Shown here piece by piece: positions 40,457 to 49,155 of a DNA stretch of 64,000 nt. Location: the NCBI GenBank assembly GCA_963842505.1, contig CAWJGZ010000004.1:806001-870000 (forward strand). The letters are read 5' to 3'. The translations under genes and the position numbers were made by a program. The stretch comes from PALSA-129 sp963842505. GTDB taxonomy: Bacteria; Acidobacteriota; Terriglobia; Bryobacterales; Bryobacteraceae. Numbering within the stretch: the stretch's first letter is position 1; each line of letters opens with the position of its first letter. The notes under the pieces were generated by a model that saw nothing but the letters and a program-made list of their open reading frames with translations, searched no databases and was not told the origin of the DNA.

Positions 40457-41959
40457 TCACCCTTCCACCGTTGGCAGCAGCCGCGGCGGCTTCCTGGCCT
40501 TGCTGGCCTGCTCAAAGGCGTACGCCAGGCGGATGAGTGCCGCCTCGCTCCAGGCGGCGCCGAAGAACGAAATCCCCACCGGCAGTCCATGCACGAACCC
40601 GGCCGGCACGGTGATGTGCGGATACCCCGCTACTGCCGCGGGCGAGGAGCAGCCTCCGGTGTCGTGATCTCCGGTTACCGGGTCGATGAGCCACGCCGGC
40701 CCCGCCGTCGGCGCCACAATCGCATCCACGCTGTGCGCGCGGATCACTTCGTCGATCCCTTCCGAGCGCGCCAGCCGATGGTTCGTGGCCAGCGCCTTGC
40801 GATACGCCAAGTCCGCCAGCGGCCCGCGCTTCTGCGATTCCTCAAAGACTTCCTGTTCAAACCACGGCATTTCCTCGGCGCGGTGCTCCTGGTTGAACGC
40901 AATCAGTTTCTCCAGCGTCAGGCCCGTGCCGCGCGTCTGCAAATAGGCGTTTAGGTCGTTCTTGAACTCGTATTGCAAGACGATATTCTCGGCCGCGTCG
41001 TACTTGCCATGCGACGGCAGATCGGCCGGGTCCACCATCTCCGCCCCTAGCCGCTTCATCTCCGCCAGGCAATTCTCCATCAGCCGCGTCACATCCGGCG
41101 AGATATCGAAGAATTTGCGCGCCACGCCCAGCCGCGCGCCGCGCAGTCCGCCGGCATCTAGAAACTTCGTGTAGTCCGGCGCCGCGTGCGGGCCCTCCGC
41201 CATCGCGCCCAGCAGAATCGCCGCATCTCGCACGCTGCGCGCCATGGGGCCGGCCGTGTCCTGGCTGTGCGAAATCGGAATGATCCCCCGGCCGCTCACC
41301 AATCCCACCGTCGGCTTAATCCCCACGATCCCGTTCATGGACGAGGGGCAGACCACCGACCCATCCGTCTCCGTGCCCACCGCTACCATGCACAGGTTCG
41401 CCGCTACCGCCGCGCCTGAGCCTGAACTCGACCCGCAGGGGTTGCGGTCGAGAGCATAAGGATTCCGCGTCTGCCCGCCGCGCCCGCTCCATCCGCTCAC
41501 CGAATGCGGCGACCGGAAATTCGCCCACTCGCTCAAATTGGTCTTCCCCAGAATCACCGCGCCCGCCGCGCGCAACCGCTCCACCACCCCCGCATCGCGC
41601 GGCCGCGCCGCCCCCACCAGCCCCAGCGATCCCGCCGTGGTTTGCATCCGGTCCGCCGTGTCGATGTTGTCTTTGATCAGCACCGGCACTCCGTGCATCG
41701 GTCCGCGCCGCGGCGTATGGTCCAGTTGCTCCGCCAGCGCCAGCGCGTCCGGGTTGAGTTCGATCACCGACCGCAGCCTGCCGTCCACTTCGCGGATGCG
41801 TCCCAAATAGAACTCAGTGGCCTCTCGCGCCGAAATCCGCTCCAGATCGGCGATGGTAGCCTCTTCGTCGAGTGCCGCCTGCCGCTCCGCGCCGGCCCAC
41901 ATCCGGCCGGCCGCCAACGCGCCCGCTGCCGTCTTCAGAAAACTCCGCCGTTCGATCAT
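40457..41959 (-). CDS. Amidase-signature hydrolase with Tat signal
   Basis: A 500-residue amidase. A twin-arginine leader (MIERRSFLKTAAGALAAG) exports it folded. The amidase-signature core has GVPVLIKDNIDTADRMQTTA (catalytic Lys), GSSSGSGAAVAANLCMVAVG and TETDGSVVCPSSMNGIVGIK (catalytic Ser-Ser of the triad). The family splits many C-N bonds (GatA, fatty-acid-amide and aryl-amide hydrolases); substrate unknown. Periplasmic location excludes a GatCAB role. ATG 41959 starts the Tat signal. Confidence 0.92.
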   Translation of the reverse strand: MIERRSFLKTAAGALAAGRMWAGAERQAALDEEATIADLERISAREATEFYLGRIREVDGRLRSVIELNPDALALAEQLDHTPRRGPMHGVPVLIKDNIDTADRMQTTAGSLGLVGAARPRDAGVVERLRAAGAVILGKTNLSEWANFRSPHSVSGWSGRGGQTRNPYALDRNPCGSSSGSGAAVAANLCMVAVGTETDGSVVCPSSMNGIVGIKPTVGLVSGRGIIPISHSQDTAGPMARSVRDAAILLGAMAEGPHAAPDYTKFLDAGGLRGARLGVARKFFDISPDVTRLMENCLAEMKRLGAEMVDPADLPSHGKYDAAENIVLQYEFKNDLNAYLQTRGTGLTLEKLIAFNQEHRAEEMPWFEQEVFEESQKRGPLADLAYRKALATNHRLARSEGIDEVIRAHSVDAIVAPTAGPAWLIDPVTGDHDTGGCSSPAAVAGYPHITVPAGFVHGLPVGISFFGAAWSEAALIRLAYAFEQASKARKPPRLLPTVEG

Positions 41960-42154
41960 GCGCCCGTACCTCTTGCGTTCGATTCTATCCGCTGGCACGC
42001 TCGTCTACACGGGGATCGTGCTCACCGGCCTTGCGCCGGTCAGCCTGTCCGATTGTGCACAACTCGCTCGAAACCCGTAAGAAATGAATTGGAATTCGGC
42101 TATTGACTTCGACCTCGCCCTGTTCCCATACTCAATCAGCGAGTGGAGGCAGCT

Positions 42155-42334
42155 ATGGCGCCAGCAAAGCCAGCCGAAACGGCAGTCAAGTACGATCCCA
42201 GGAAGTTTCCCGGTTACAAGTCCACCGAAGAGCAAGTCGATGTTCGCGGCACCCTCGCCCAACGCATCGACAAGAAAGGAACCAAAATCGAGGACGAAGC
42301 CGGAACCGGCAAAATCGATTCCGATGGCGGATAG
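42155..42334 (+). CDS. Small hydrophilic protein
   Basis: A 59-residue hydrophilic, probably disordered protein (MAPAKPAETAVKYDPRKFPG, YKSTEEQVDVRGTLAQRIDK, KGTKIEDEAGTGKIDSDGG). GGAGG lies five bases before the ATG. No domain is recognised. It converges on the beta-lactamase-NamZ gene, with only three bases between the stop codons. Confidence 0.55.
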   Translation: MAPAKPAETAVKYDPRKFPGYKSTEEQVDVRGTLAQRIDKKGTKIEDEAGTGKIDSDGG

Positions 42335-42337
42335 TTC

Positions 42338-44659
42338 CTAGCGGTATATCAGGTACTGCTCGCGCAACCTCACAAAACCCGCCACCGCGTCCTGAAAGCT
42401 CTGCTGAATGGCGCGCGGGTCTTCGCCGGCTTCGATCCGCTTCACCACGTCCGCGCTGCCTATGAGACGCTTCGCCGGCGTCCAGTCGATCTTGCCGGGG
42501 TATAGCTTCTGAATCGCTCCCGCGATTTCCAGACCCAGCCGCGTGGCATCCAGAAGCTCGCGATTCGTGATCTCAAACCGCACGCCTTCAATCCGCGTGC
42601 CTTTGAAGTTCGATTCCGCCGGCGTAAAACTGGTCGCATACACCCGCACGCCCGGAATCTGCCGCTGGTTCAGATAAGCCGCCAGTTCCCGTCCGCCCAT
42701 GAAATCCGCTCCGATCTGTTCGAAGGGCGCATCCGTTCCGCGCCCCACCGAAAAGTTCCTGGCGGACTCCATCAGGCACAAACCCGGATACAGCATCGCC
42801 GCGTTCAGGCTGCGCAGATTGGGCGACGGGTTCACCCACGGCGCCCCCGTCGCATCCAGCCAGTCGCCGCGATGCCAGTCCTCCATGCCCACCACTGTGA
42901 GCGCCGCGCCGATTTTGTTCTCCGCGTTGAACAGCTTCGCCAGTTCGCCCATGGTCATGCCGTGCCGCACCGGCATGCCCGCCCAATAGCCGACGAACGA
43001 AGTGGCCCCCGCGTCCAACAGCGGCCCTTCCACGCGCACTCCAGTGATCGGATTCGGCCGGTCCAGCACGTAATACGGAATCCCCGCCTTGGCCGCCGCT
43101 TCCATCCCGTATGCCATGGTGGTTTCGTAGGTATAGAAGCGCACGCCCACATCCTGGATGTCGAAGACCAGCGCGTCAATGCCCTTGAGCATCTCCGGCG
43201 TCGGCCGCAGCGTGCTTCCGTACAAGCTGAAAACCGGGATACCGGCGTCCGTGGTGTCCTGGATTCCCGGCCGGTCTTCCCGTCCCGCAATGCCGTGCTC
43301 CGGCGAAAACAGCGCCGCCACCGTGATCCCCGCCCGCCGCATCAGGTCCACGTTGCGCCTTCCCGCGCGGTCCAGTCCGGTCTGATTCGTAATCAGCCCC
43401 ACCCGCTTTCCAGCCAGCGGCGCGAACTTCTGCTCCACCAGCACGTCGAGCCCGGTCTTGGTCGATCCGTTGCGTCCCACTTCGCGCCGTGCGCCCGCGC
43501 CGCTCAGCGTCTCGTTGTATCCGGTTAGCGTCACGCCCTGCACTTTGATTCCCACCGCGGCCGCCGCGATGGTGGCCACCTTCGCCCGCAACGGCACCAG
43601 CGACGGCCGCGCATCCGGATGCACGCTGTTCGCCAGCAGAATCACATAAGTCCTGGTCGATGGGTCAATCCAGATCGACGTTCCGGTAAAGCCGGTGTGC
43701 CCGTAGGACCCGATGGGAAACAGCTCTCCGCGATTGCTGGAATACGGCGAATCGATATCCCAGCCCAGCCCGCGTAGAATCGGCTGATCCGGCGGCGTCT
43801 GCGGTTCCGTGAATTTCTCCACGGTCAGCGGATTGAAGAGCCGGACGCCGTCCAGTTCGCCCCCGTTCAACATCATTTGCGCGAACCGCGCCAGGTCGTC
43901 GGCCGTGGAGAATAGCCCGGCGTGTCCCGCGATCCCGCCCATGTAGCGCGCCGTGGGGTCATGCACCACGCCCCGCAGCGGATCGCTGGTCTTATCCGGC
44001 CTTTCGGTGGGCGCGATGCGCGGGATCCACGCCGCCGGCGGTAAAAACATGGTTTCCTTCATCCCGATCGGCAGAAAAATATTTTGCCGCGAGTATTCCG
44101 CCAGCGTCTGCCCGCTCAAACGATGCACCAACTCGCCCAGCAGGATGAAATTGATATCGCTGTACACATGCTGCACACCAGGCGGCCCGGTGGGCTTGCC
44201 AGTGTAGGCCAGCCGCAAGCCGGTTTCGTTGCCCTTCCATTCCGGCTTCAACGGTACGTCCGGCGGCAGGCCCGAAAAGTGCGTAAAGAGATTCCGCAGG
44301 GTGATGTCGCTCTTGCCGCCCTGAAACTCCGGGATGTAGTCGGTCACCTTGTCGTTCAGCCGGAACCGCCCCTGCTCGAACAGTTTCATGAGGGACGATG
44401 TGGTGGCAATCACCTTGGTCAGCGACGCCAGGTCGAAGATGGTATCCACGGTCATGGCTTCCGCTTGCGGCGCCAGCGCCCGCTGTCCGTAGGCTTTGCG
44501 GTAAACCACCTTGCCGTCGTGACCCACAATCAACACCGCGCCCGGTAGCTGATTCCGCTGGATGGCTTCCTGGATCGCCTGATCCACGGCTTGGGCGCCG
44601 GCAAAACTCTGCGCCGAAAGAGTGGCCGCGGTAAGAACCGAGCACCAAAATAGCTTCAT
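42338..44659 (-). CDS. Secreted serine-hydrolase (beta-lactamase family) fused to NamZ-type muramidase domain
   Basis: A 773-residue fusion. A signal peptide is followed by a penicillin-binding-like serine hydrolase domain (residues of about 22-360), with the SxxK motif in DLASLTKVIATTSSLM, the tyrosine motif in HVYSDINFILLGE and HTGFTGTSIWID. Next comes a DUF1343/NamZ domain (about 405-770): KRVGLITNQTGLDRAGRRNV, LFSPEHGIAGREDRPG, VFDIQDVGVRFYTYETTMAY, YYVLDRPNPITGVRVEGPLL. NamZ of Bacillus is an exo-beta-N-acetylmuramidase (GH171) of cell-wall recycling. One chain could thus trim both the peptide and glycan parts of muropeptides, but this is inference. Confidence 0.92.
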   Translation of the reverse strand: MKLFWCSVLTAATLSAQSFAGAQAVDQAIQEAIQRNQLPGAVLIVGHDGKVVYRKAYGQRALAPQAEAMTVDTIFDLASLTKVIATTSSLMKLFEQGRFRLNDKVTDYIPEFQGGKSDITLRNLFTHFSGLPPDVPLKPEWKGNETGLRLAYTGKPTGPPGVQHVYSDINFILLGELVHRLSGQTLAEYSRQNIFLPIGMKETMFLPPAAWIPRIAPTERPDKTSDPLRGVVHDPTARYMGGIAGHAGLFSTADDLARFAQMMLNGGELDGVRLFNPLTVEKFTEPQTPPDQPILRGLGWDIDSPYSSNRGELFPIGSYGHTGFTGTSIWIDPSTRTYVILLANSVHPDARPSLVPLRAKVATIAAAAVGIKVQGVTLTGYNETLSGAGARREVGRNGSTKTGLDVLVEQKFAPLAGKRVGLITNQTGLDRAGRRNVDLMRRAGITVAALFSPEHGIAGREDRPGIQDTTDAGIPVFSLYGSTLRPTPEMLKGIDALVFDIQDVGVRFYTYETTMAYGMEAAAKAGIPYYVLDRPNPITGVRVEGPLLDAGATSFVGYWAGMPVRHGMTMGELAKLFNAENKIGAALTVVGMEDWHRGDWLDATGAPWVNPSPNLRSLNAAMLYPGLCLMESARNFSVGRGTDAPFEQIGADFMGGRELAAYLNQRQIPGVRVYATSFTPAESNFKGTRIEGVRFEITNRELLDATRLGLEIAGAIQKLYPGKIDWTPAKRLIGSADVVKRIEAGEDPRAIQQSFQDAVAGFVRLREQYLIYR

Positions 44660-44708
44660 AGCTTCTATACATACCGCAACCGGCCCGCCGGGTCCACGCG
44701 CGGCGCAC

Positions 44709-45299
44709 TTACGCCGCCACTGCGCCCGGTTGCTCCCGCACCGCCTCCACCAACTCCCCGATCACGCGCTCGACCGCTTCCTCATCCTCGCGCCGCGCCA
44801 GGCGCCCCTCCGCATCAAAGGCTTCCATCGCGCGCGCCACCGTTACTTGCGACGGCGCTACTTTCACGCCGATCATTTCCAGCAGCTCGCGCAAATGACG
44901 CAACCCTCGCTGCCCGCCGCCCGGGCCGGGCGAACCGGCGAGCAACGCCGCGCTCTTTCCGCGGAACGCCGCGAGCGGCGGCTCGCCGGCCTCCGGACGC
45001 GAAATCCAATCGATCGCATTCTTGAGCAGCGCCGGAAACGAGCCGTTGTATTCCGGCGACGCAATCGCCAGCCCGTCCTGCCCCCGCACCAGTTCCTTGA
45101 AGGCCTTGGCGCCGGCCGGCATTCCCTGCGCTGCTTCCAGATCGCCGTCGTAGAGCGGCATCGGGTAGTCCCGCAAGTCCGCGACCGTCACCTCCGCCCC
45201 CACGCGCCGCAACTCCGCCGCCGCCTCGATCGCCAGTTTCCGATGCAACGAATCGTTCCGCGTGCTTCCCGCAAAAACCAGGATCTTCGTCTTTTCCAT
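44709..45299 (-). CDS. NADPH-dependent FMN reductase
   Basis: A 196-residue flavodoxin-fold reductase. It begins MEKTKILVFAGSTRNDSLHR (FMN-phosphate loop), and has LAIASPEYNGSFPALLKNAI (the SPEYNGS motif) and AALLAGSPGPGGGQRGLRHL. It is similar to SsuE/ArsH/chromate-quinone reductase types that supply FMNH2 or reduce quinones. GGAGG precedes ATG 45299. No dedicated oxygenase is nearby. Confidence 0.92.
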   Translation of the reverse strand: MEKTKILVFAGSTRNDSLHRKLAIEAAAELRRVGAEVTVADLRDYPMPLYDGDLEAAQGMPAGAKAFKELVRGQDGLAIASPEYNGSFPALLKNAIDWISRPEAGEPPLAAFRGKSAALLAGSPGPGGGQRGLRHLRELLEMIGVKVAPSQVTVARAMEAFDAEGRLARREDEEAVERVIGELVEAVREQPGAVAA

Positions 45300-45417
45300 A
45301 CCCGCCTCCAGAATTCTTGGTGTCACGATTATTGGATGCAACGACTATTAAAAAGTATTCAGCCGGGCTGCGGGAGTGGCTCGCGTGGTGTGTCAGGGGA
45401 ATGCGGCGGGGCTGCGG

Positions 45418-45696
45418 CTATTTGAGGTAGGCGCGCAGAGCGGCGACCAGATCGTCCGCCGCCTCGGTTTGTTCGTCGGTTGCGCTGCCACCGGCGGGAA
45501 GAATGTGGAATCGAATATGGCCTTCGATCACCTCGGCCATCAACGCATCCATGGCGCCCCGGCAAGCGGAAATATTGTGAAGCACTTCGGAACACTCACC
45601 TTCCTGATCCAAGGTCCTCTCGATTGCCGCGACCTGGCCCATGATTCGCCGGACTCGGTTCAGCAGCCGCTTCTTCTCTTCCAAGGTGTGTGCCAT
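45418..45696 (-). CDS. RcnR/FrmR-type metal- or aldehyde-responsive repressor (CsoR family)
   Basis: A 92-residue CsoR/RcnR/FrmR-family repressor: MAHTLEEKKRLLNRVRRIMG, LMAEVIEGHIRFHI, then AADDLVAALRAYLK. H3, C35, H60 and H64 are all present, the ligand set of the nickel/cobalt sensor RcnR, while the remaining sequence is closer to FrmR. A second Cys (C45) is unusual. It is divergent from an Nramp-type transporter, and a dyad sits in its promoter region, so control of metal uptake is likely. Whether the effector is nickel/cobalt, manganese or an aldehyde cannot be read from the sequence alone. Confidence 0.85.
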   Translation of the reverse strand: MAHTLEEKKRLLNRVRRIMGQVAAIERTLDQEGECSEVLHNISACRGAMDALMAEVIEGHIRFHILPAGGSATDEQTEAADDLVAALRAYLK

Positions 45697-45741
45697 AAAG
45701 ATTACGATACCCCCAACACAAGAAAATATCTAAAAAGAGAC

Positions 45742-45769
45742 TTTACAAATATACCCCGGCTGGTATACC
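45742..45769 (-). promoter_or_regulatory. Dyad in the repressor/transporter intergenic region
   Basis: TATACC (45750-45755) and GGTATA (45762-45767) form a perfect inverted repeat with a 6-base CCGGCT spacer, 54 bases upstream of the repressor start. C-rich tracts flanked by TA(C/T)A steps are the general form of operators of this repressor family. TTTACA (45742-45747) and TATACC (45764-45769) could be a plus-strand -35/-10 pair overlapped by the dyad, so the site could shut off the transporter. The rest of 45697-46082 has no gene. The last 150 bases are very GC-rich with local hairpins, but no riboswitch could be named. Confidence 0.5.
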
Positions 45770-46082
45770 CTATGGTTGAGAGACAATCCCTCAAGAATCC
45801 CAGAGAAAGGAGGCCCATTAGTGTCTGACGGCGGTGGCACTCAGTTGCGCGAACAGGAAGTCAATACCGAGTCAGCGGAGCCTCCGTCTCTGACGGGCTT
45901 CTGCTCCCTGATTCGATAACATTCGCTATTCGCGCTTCCTCGACGCCTTTCTAACGTTTGTCCGCCCGCAACCGCTGTGCCCGGATTAGCCGGCCTGCCG
46001 GTGCGGGAAGCCTGTGCGCGCGTCACAACTCTGCCTGCGCGGGCGGGACAACCGCGGACCGCCTCACGACCGGGAGAATTCC

Positions 46083-47408
46083 ATGACAACCATGAATCAT
46101 CCGGCCCGGCACGAGGTCGCAACCGAGACCGAGCGGGAGCCCATCCGCGTCTCCAACAAGTGGGCCGCGCACGCTCTCACATTCCTGATGGTCTCCGGCC
46201 CCGGCCTGATCGTCATGGAGGCCGATAACGACGCCGGCGCGGTTTCCACCTATGTGCAGGCCGGCGCTCAATACGGAACGCATCTCCTGTGGCTGCTGCT
46301 CCTGCTCTTGCCGATCTGCTATTTCATCCAGGAAATGGTGGTGCGCCTGGGAGTCGCGACCGGACAAGGCCACGCCGCTATGATCTACCGGCGCTTCGGG
46401 AAGTGGTGGGGGCGGTTTTCGCTCGCCGACCTGCTCTTGGTCAACTTCCTCACGCTGGTGACGGAGTTCGCCGCCATCGCTCTGGCTTTGGACAAGATGG
46501 GCGTCAACCCGGTGGTTGGCGTGCCCGTAGCGGCGGTCGCGCTCACGGCGCTGGTTCTGACTGGCAGTTATCGGCGCTGGGAACGAATGGTCGTAATTCT
46601 GTGCCTGCTTGACCTGACCTGGTTCGCAATTGCCTTCGCGGTACACCCGGCTGCTGGAGACGTGTTGCGGCACACCGTCGTGCCTTCGCTTCCCCCGGGC
46701 GGTCTGACGGGCGGCTGGCTGTTCCTGGTAATCGCCATCGTTGGGACAACCATCGCTCCCTGGCAATTGTTCTTTCAGCAAAGCTGCGTTGCCGACAAGC
46801 GGCTTCGCTTCTCGGACCTGAGGTGGGCGCGGCTCGATACTCTGGTCGGGGCGGTCTTCACTATTTTGGTCGCCGGCTGCATGATGCTGGCTGGCAACGC
46901 CGCCTTCGTCCGGCACTGGGACTTCGCCGATCCGGCGCAAATGGCTGTTCAGTTGGGAACCGTCATCGGACCGTTTGTCAAGCACGCGATCCTGCTGCTG
47001 ATGATTAACGCCGCGGTTCTCGGCACGACTACAATTTCTCTGTCGAGCGCCTGGGCCTACGGCGAAGTGCGCGGCTGGCCGCATAGCTTGCAGAAGCCCA
47101 TCCGGGAGGCGCCGGCATTCTACGCCGCCTATGCCTTGTGCGTGTTTGCCGCCGCCGGCATCGTCCTCATTCCGCGGGCGCCGTTGCAACTCATCATTCT
47201 GAGCGTCCAGGTGCTCGCGGGCTTGATGCTGCCCTCGGCGATCATTTTTCTGCAGTTGCTGCTGAACGACAAAGAGGTCCTGGGTGACCGCTTCGCAAAC
47301 CAGCCATGGAACAACCTTGTCAACTGGATCATCGTAATTCTGCTGTTTGTTTTGTCGCTGCTTCTGGCGGCGCAGGTAGCGGTACCTCAACTGTTTCCAA
47401 ATTCATAA
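46083..47408 (+). CDS. Nramp-related divalent metal transporter with non-canonical metal site
   Basis: A 441-residue transporter with about eleven transmembrane helices. Helix 1 reads GPGLIVMEADNDAGAVSTYV. Canonical Nramp proteins have DPGN here, while this one has DNDAG. Helix 6 reads GTTIAPWQLFFQQS instead of the usual A-x-x-M-P-H. The Met that favours transition metals is therefore absent. This resembles the Nramp-related subgroup reported to move Mg or other divalents, so a simple Mn role should not be assumed. GGGAG precedes the ATG 46083. It is followed by a small membrane protein and an OprB porin, and probably controlled by the CsoR-type protein encoded divergently. Confidence 0.88.
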   Translation: MTTMNHPARHEVATETEREPIRVSNKWAAHALTFLMVSGPGLIVMEADNDAGAVSTYVQAGAQYGTHLLWLLLLLLPICYFIQEMVVRLGVATGQGHAAMIYRRFGKWWGRFSLADLLLVNFLTLVTEFAAIALALDKMGVNPVVGVPVAAVALTALVLTGSYRRWERMVVILCLLDLTWFAIAFAVHPAAGDVLRHTVVPSLPPGGLTGGWLFLVIAIVGTTIAPWQLFFQQSCVADKRLRFSDLRWARLDTLVGAVFTILVAGCMMLAGNAAFVRHWDFADPAQMAVQLGTVIGPFVKHAILLLMINAAVLGTTTISLSSAWAYGEVRGWPHSLQKPIREAPAFYAAYALCVFAAAGIVLIPRAPLQLIILSVQVLAGLMLPSAIIFLQLLLNDKEVLGDRFANQPWNNLVNWIIVILLFVLSLLLAAQVAVPQLFPNS

Positions 47409-47420
47409 AAGGAGAACGAA

Positions 47421-47669
47421 ATGACACTGACCGTGGAACTCAACGACGCAACCCAAAAAGAACTGAACCACGAGCAACGGCCTTACTTCACGATCGTGCA
47501 TCCGTTGGATGACGTACCGGAGGAGAAGGTGGACACGGAACATCTCGGCCCCATGCGGATGACCAGGACCGTCCGAGTCTGTCTTTTGGCGCTGCGCGGC
47601 TATCTGTTGCTCGTGTGCGGTCTGCTCGGTTTTCGCGTCCTGCAGCTTGCGGGCCTAATGCGCCGGTGA
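47421..47669 (+). CDS. Small C-tail-anchored membrane protein
   Basis: An 82-residue protein. The hydrophilic N-terminal half (MTLTVELNDATQKELNHEQR, PYFTIVHPLDDVPEEKVDTE) precedes a C-terminal transmembrane helix (VCLLALRGYLLLVCGLLGF) and a basic end. AAAGGAG is seven bases or so before the ATG, and only twelve bases separate it from the transporter. It may be a small accessory subunit of the transporter; no family recognised. Confidence 0.72.
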   Translation: MTLTVELNDATQKELNHEQRPYFTIVHPLDDVPEEKVDTEHLGPMRMTRTVRVCLLALRGYLLLVCGLLGFRVLQLAGLMRR

Positions 47670-47751
47670 GCCGGCTTTCCAAACAACCATTAACTGAAGT
47701 ACCCTCGCAGGTGTACCGGAGAGGCGTGCGCAAACAACCGAGAGAGAAAAG

Positions 47752-49155
47752 ATGATCAAAGGAAGAACAGTGTTACTGGTAACCGTGGCCCTTACGCCGC
47801 TAGTGGTGGCAACCGCGCAGCCCGGTATCAGTGACAAAGGGCAGGACCCCGCCTCCGGGACGGCAACCTCGGCCAACAGCGCGCCTCCTGGTTCAGAACC
47901 GGGTTCGGAGAGCTGGAACCTCTTCTACCAAGCCACTTCCATCGGCCAGTATCACGGCAGTTTTCCGTCCCCCTATTCCAGCCCGTTCAGTCTGCAAGGG
48001 CACCCCGAAGCCGAAGCCTCCCTAACCACCACTCTGTTCTTCGGCCTGCGCCTGGCGCCCAATACGTTGTTCTATTTCGACCCCGAAATCGCCGGCGGCC
48101 GCGGCTTCAGCGGCACCAACGGCCTGGCCAATTTCCCCAACGGCGAAATGCCCCGCGTCGCCACTGCCACTCCCAAACCTTACATCGCGCGGCTCTACGT
48201 CACCCAGGATTTCGGTTTCGGCAACCAACGCGAAGCCACTGAAAGCGATGAGAACCAACTCGCCGGCAGCCGTCCCATGACGCGCTACTCCATCACCGTC
48301 GGCCGCTTCACCGTCACCGATTTCTTCGACAACAACCAATACTCCCACGACCCTCGCACCCAGTTCATGGGCTGGGGCGTCATGTACAACGGCGCGTGGG
48401 ATTATCCCGCCGATACCCGCGGCTACACCTGGGGCTGGGTCCACGAGTTCCACACGCGTAACTGGTCAGTGCGTTACGCCAGCGCCGCCATGCCGCGCCT
48501 CGCCAACGGCCTGCGCTTCGACCGCCAACTCTTTCGCGACCGCTCCGACATGTTCGAAGGCGAGCTCCACGGCACGTTCCGCAAACATGAGGGCGCCGTC
48601 CGCCTGCTCTCTTACTTCAACCACTTCGACGGTGGCACTTACGCCGACGCCATTCGCCGCGCCCAACTCACCGGCACGCAGCCCGACATCACCGCCACCC
48701 ACAAGCCCGGCACTCTCAAATACGGATTCGGCATCAGCGCCGATCAGGAGCTCGCCAAAGACTTCGGCATCTTCGGCCGCCTCGGCTGGAACGACGGCAA
48801 AACCGAAAGCTTCGCCTTCACCGCCATCGACCGCCTCGCCACCATCGGTGTTTCCCTCAAAGGCTCCCGCTGGCATCGCCCTGAAGATACCCTGGCCACT
48901 GAATTCACCATCAGCGGCCTCTCCGCCGTGCATGCGCAATATCTCGCGCTCGGCGGCTATGACTTCTTAATCGGCGACGGCGCCCTACGCTACGGACCCG
49001 AAGCCATTTGGGAAACCTACTACTCCGTGCGCGTGATTCCTCAGCTCTTCGCCACCTTCGGCCTGGACCACGCCGATAACCCCGCCTACAATCGCGATCG
49101 CGGCCCGGTCTGGGTCGGCACCTTCCGTCTACACTTGGAATTCGGAAAAAAATGA
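47752..49155 (+). CDS. OprB-type outer-membrane porin
   Basis: A 467-residue outer-membrane beta-barrel. A signal peptide (MIKGRTVLLVTVALTPLVVA) is followed by a linker and an OprB-like domain: SWNLFYQATSIGQYHGSFPS, LTTTLFFGLRLAPNTLFYFD, GRFTVTDFFDNNQYSHDPR, YGFGISADQELAKDFGIFGR. The C-terminal residues HLEFGKK differ from the usual terminal Phe. OprB proteins are called carbohydrate-selective, but the position after an Nramp-like transporter hints at metal passage across the outer membrane. It overlaps the following peptidase gene by four bases (ATGA). Confidence 0.88.
   Translation: MIKGRTVLLVTVALTPLVVATAQPGISDKGQDPASGTATSANSAPPGSEPGSESWNLFYQATSIGQYHGSFPSPYSSPFSLQGHPEAEASLTTTLFFGLRLAPNTLFYFDPEIAGGRGFSGTNGLANFPNGEMPRVATATPKPYIARLYVTQDFGFGNQREATESDENQLAGSRPMTRYSITVGRFTVTDFFDNNQYSHDPRTQFMGWGVMYNGAWDYPADTRGYTWGWVHEFHTRNWSVRYASAAMPRLANGLRFDRQLFRDRSDMFEGELHGTFRKHEGAVRLLSYFNHFDGGTYADAIRRAQLTGTQPDITATHKPGTLKYGFGISADQELAKDFGIFGRLGWNDGKTESFAFTAIDRLATIGVSLKGSRWHRPEDTLATEFTISGLSAVHAQYLALGGYDFLIGDGALRYGPEAIWETYYSVRVIPQLFATFGLDHADNPAYNRDRGPVWVGTFRLHLEFGKK

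Noticed and set aside
45900..46080. Cobalamin-riboswitch-like wording (GGGAAGCCTGTG...) in the leader of the Nramp-like gene
   Set aside because: The order and spacing of the conserved elements do not fit; only isolated words match, in a very GC-rich stretch.
46023..47390. A 455-codon minus-strand frame opposite the Nramp-like gene
   Set aside because: It is Gln/Arg-rich antisense of transmembrane codons and has no domain.
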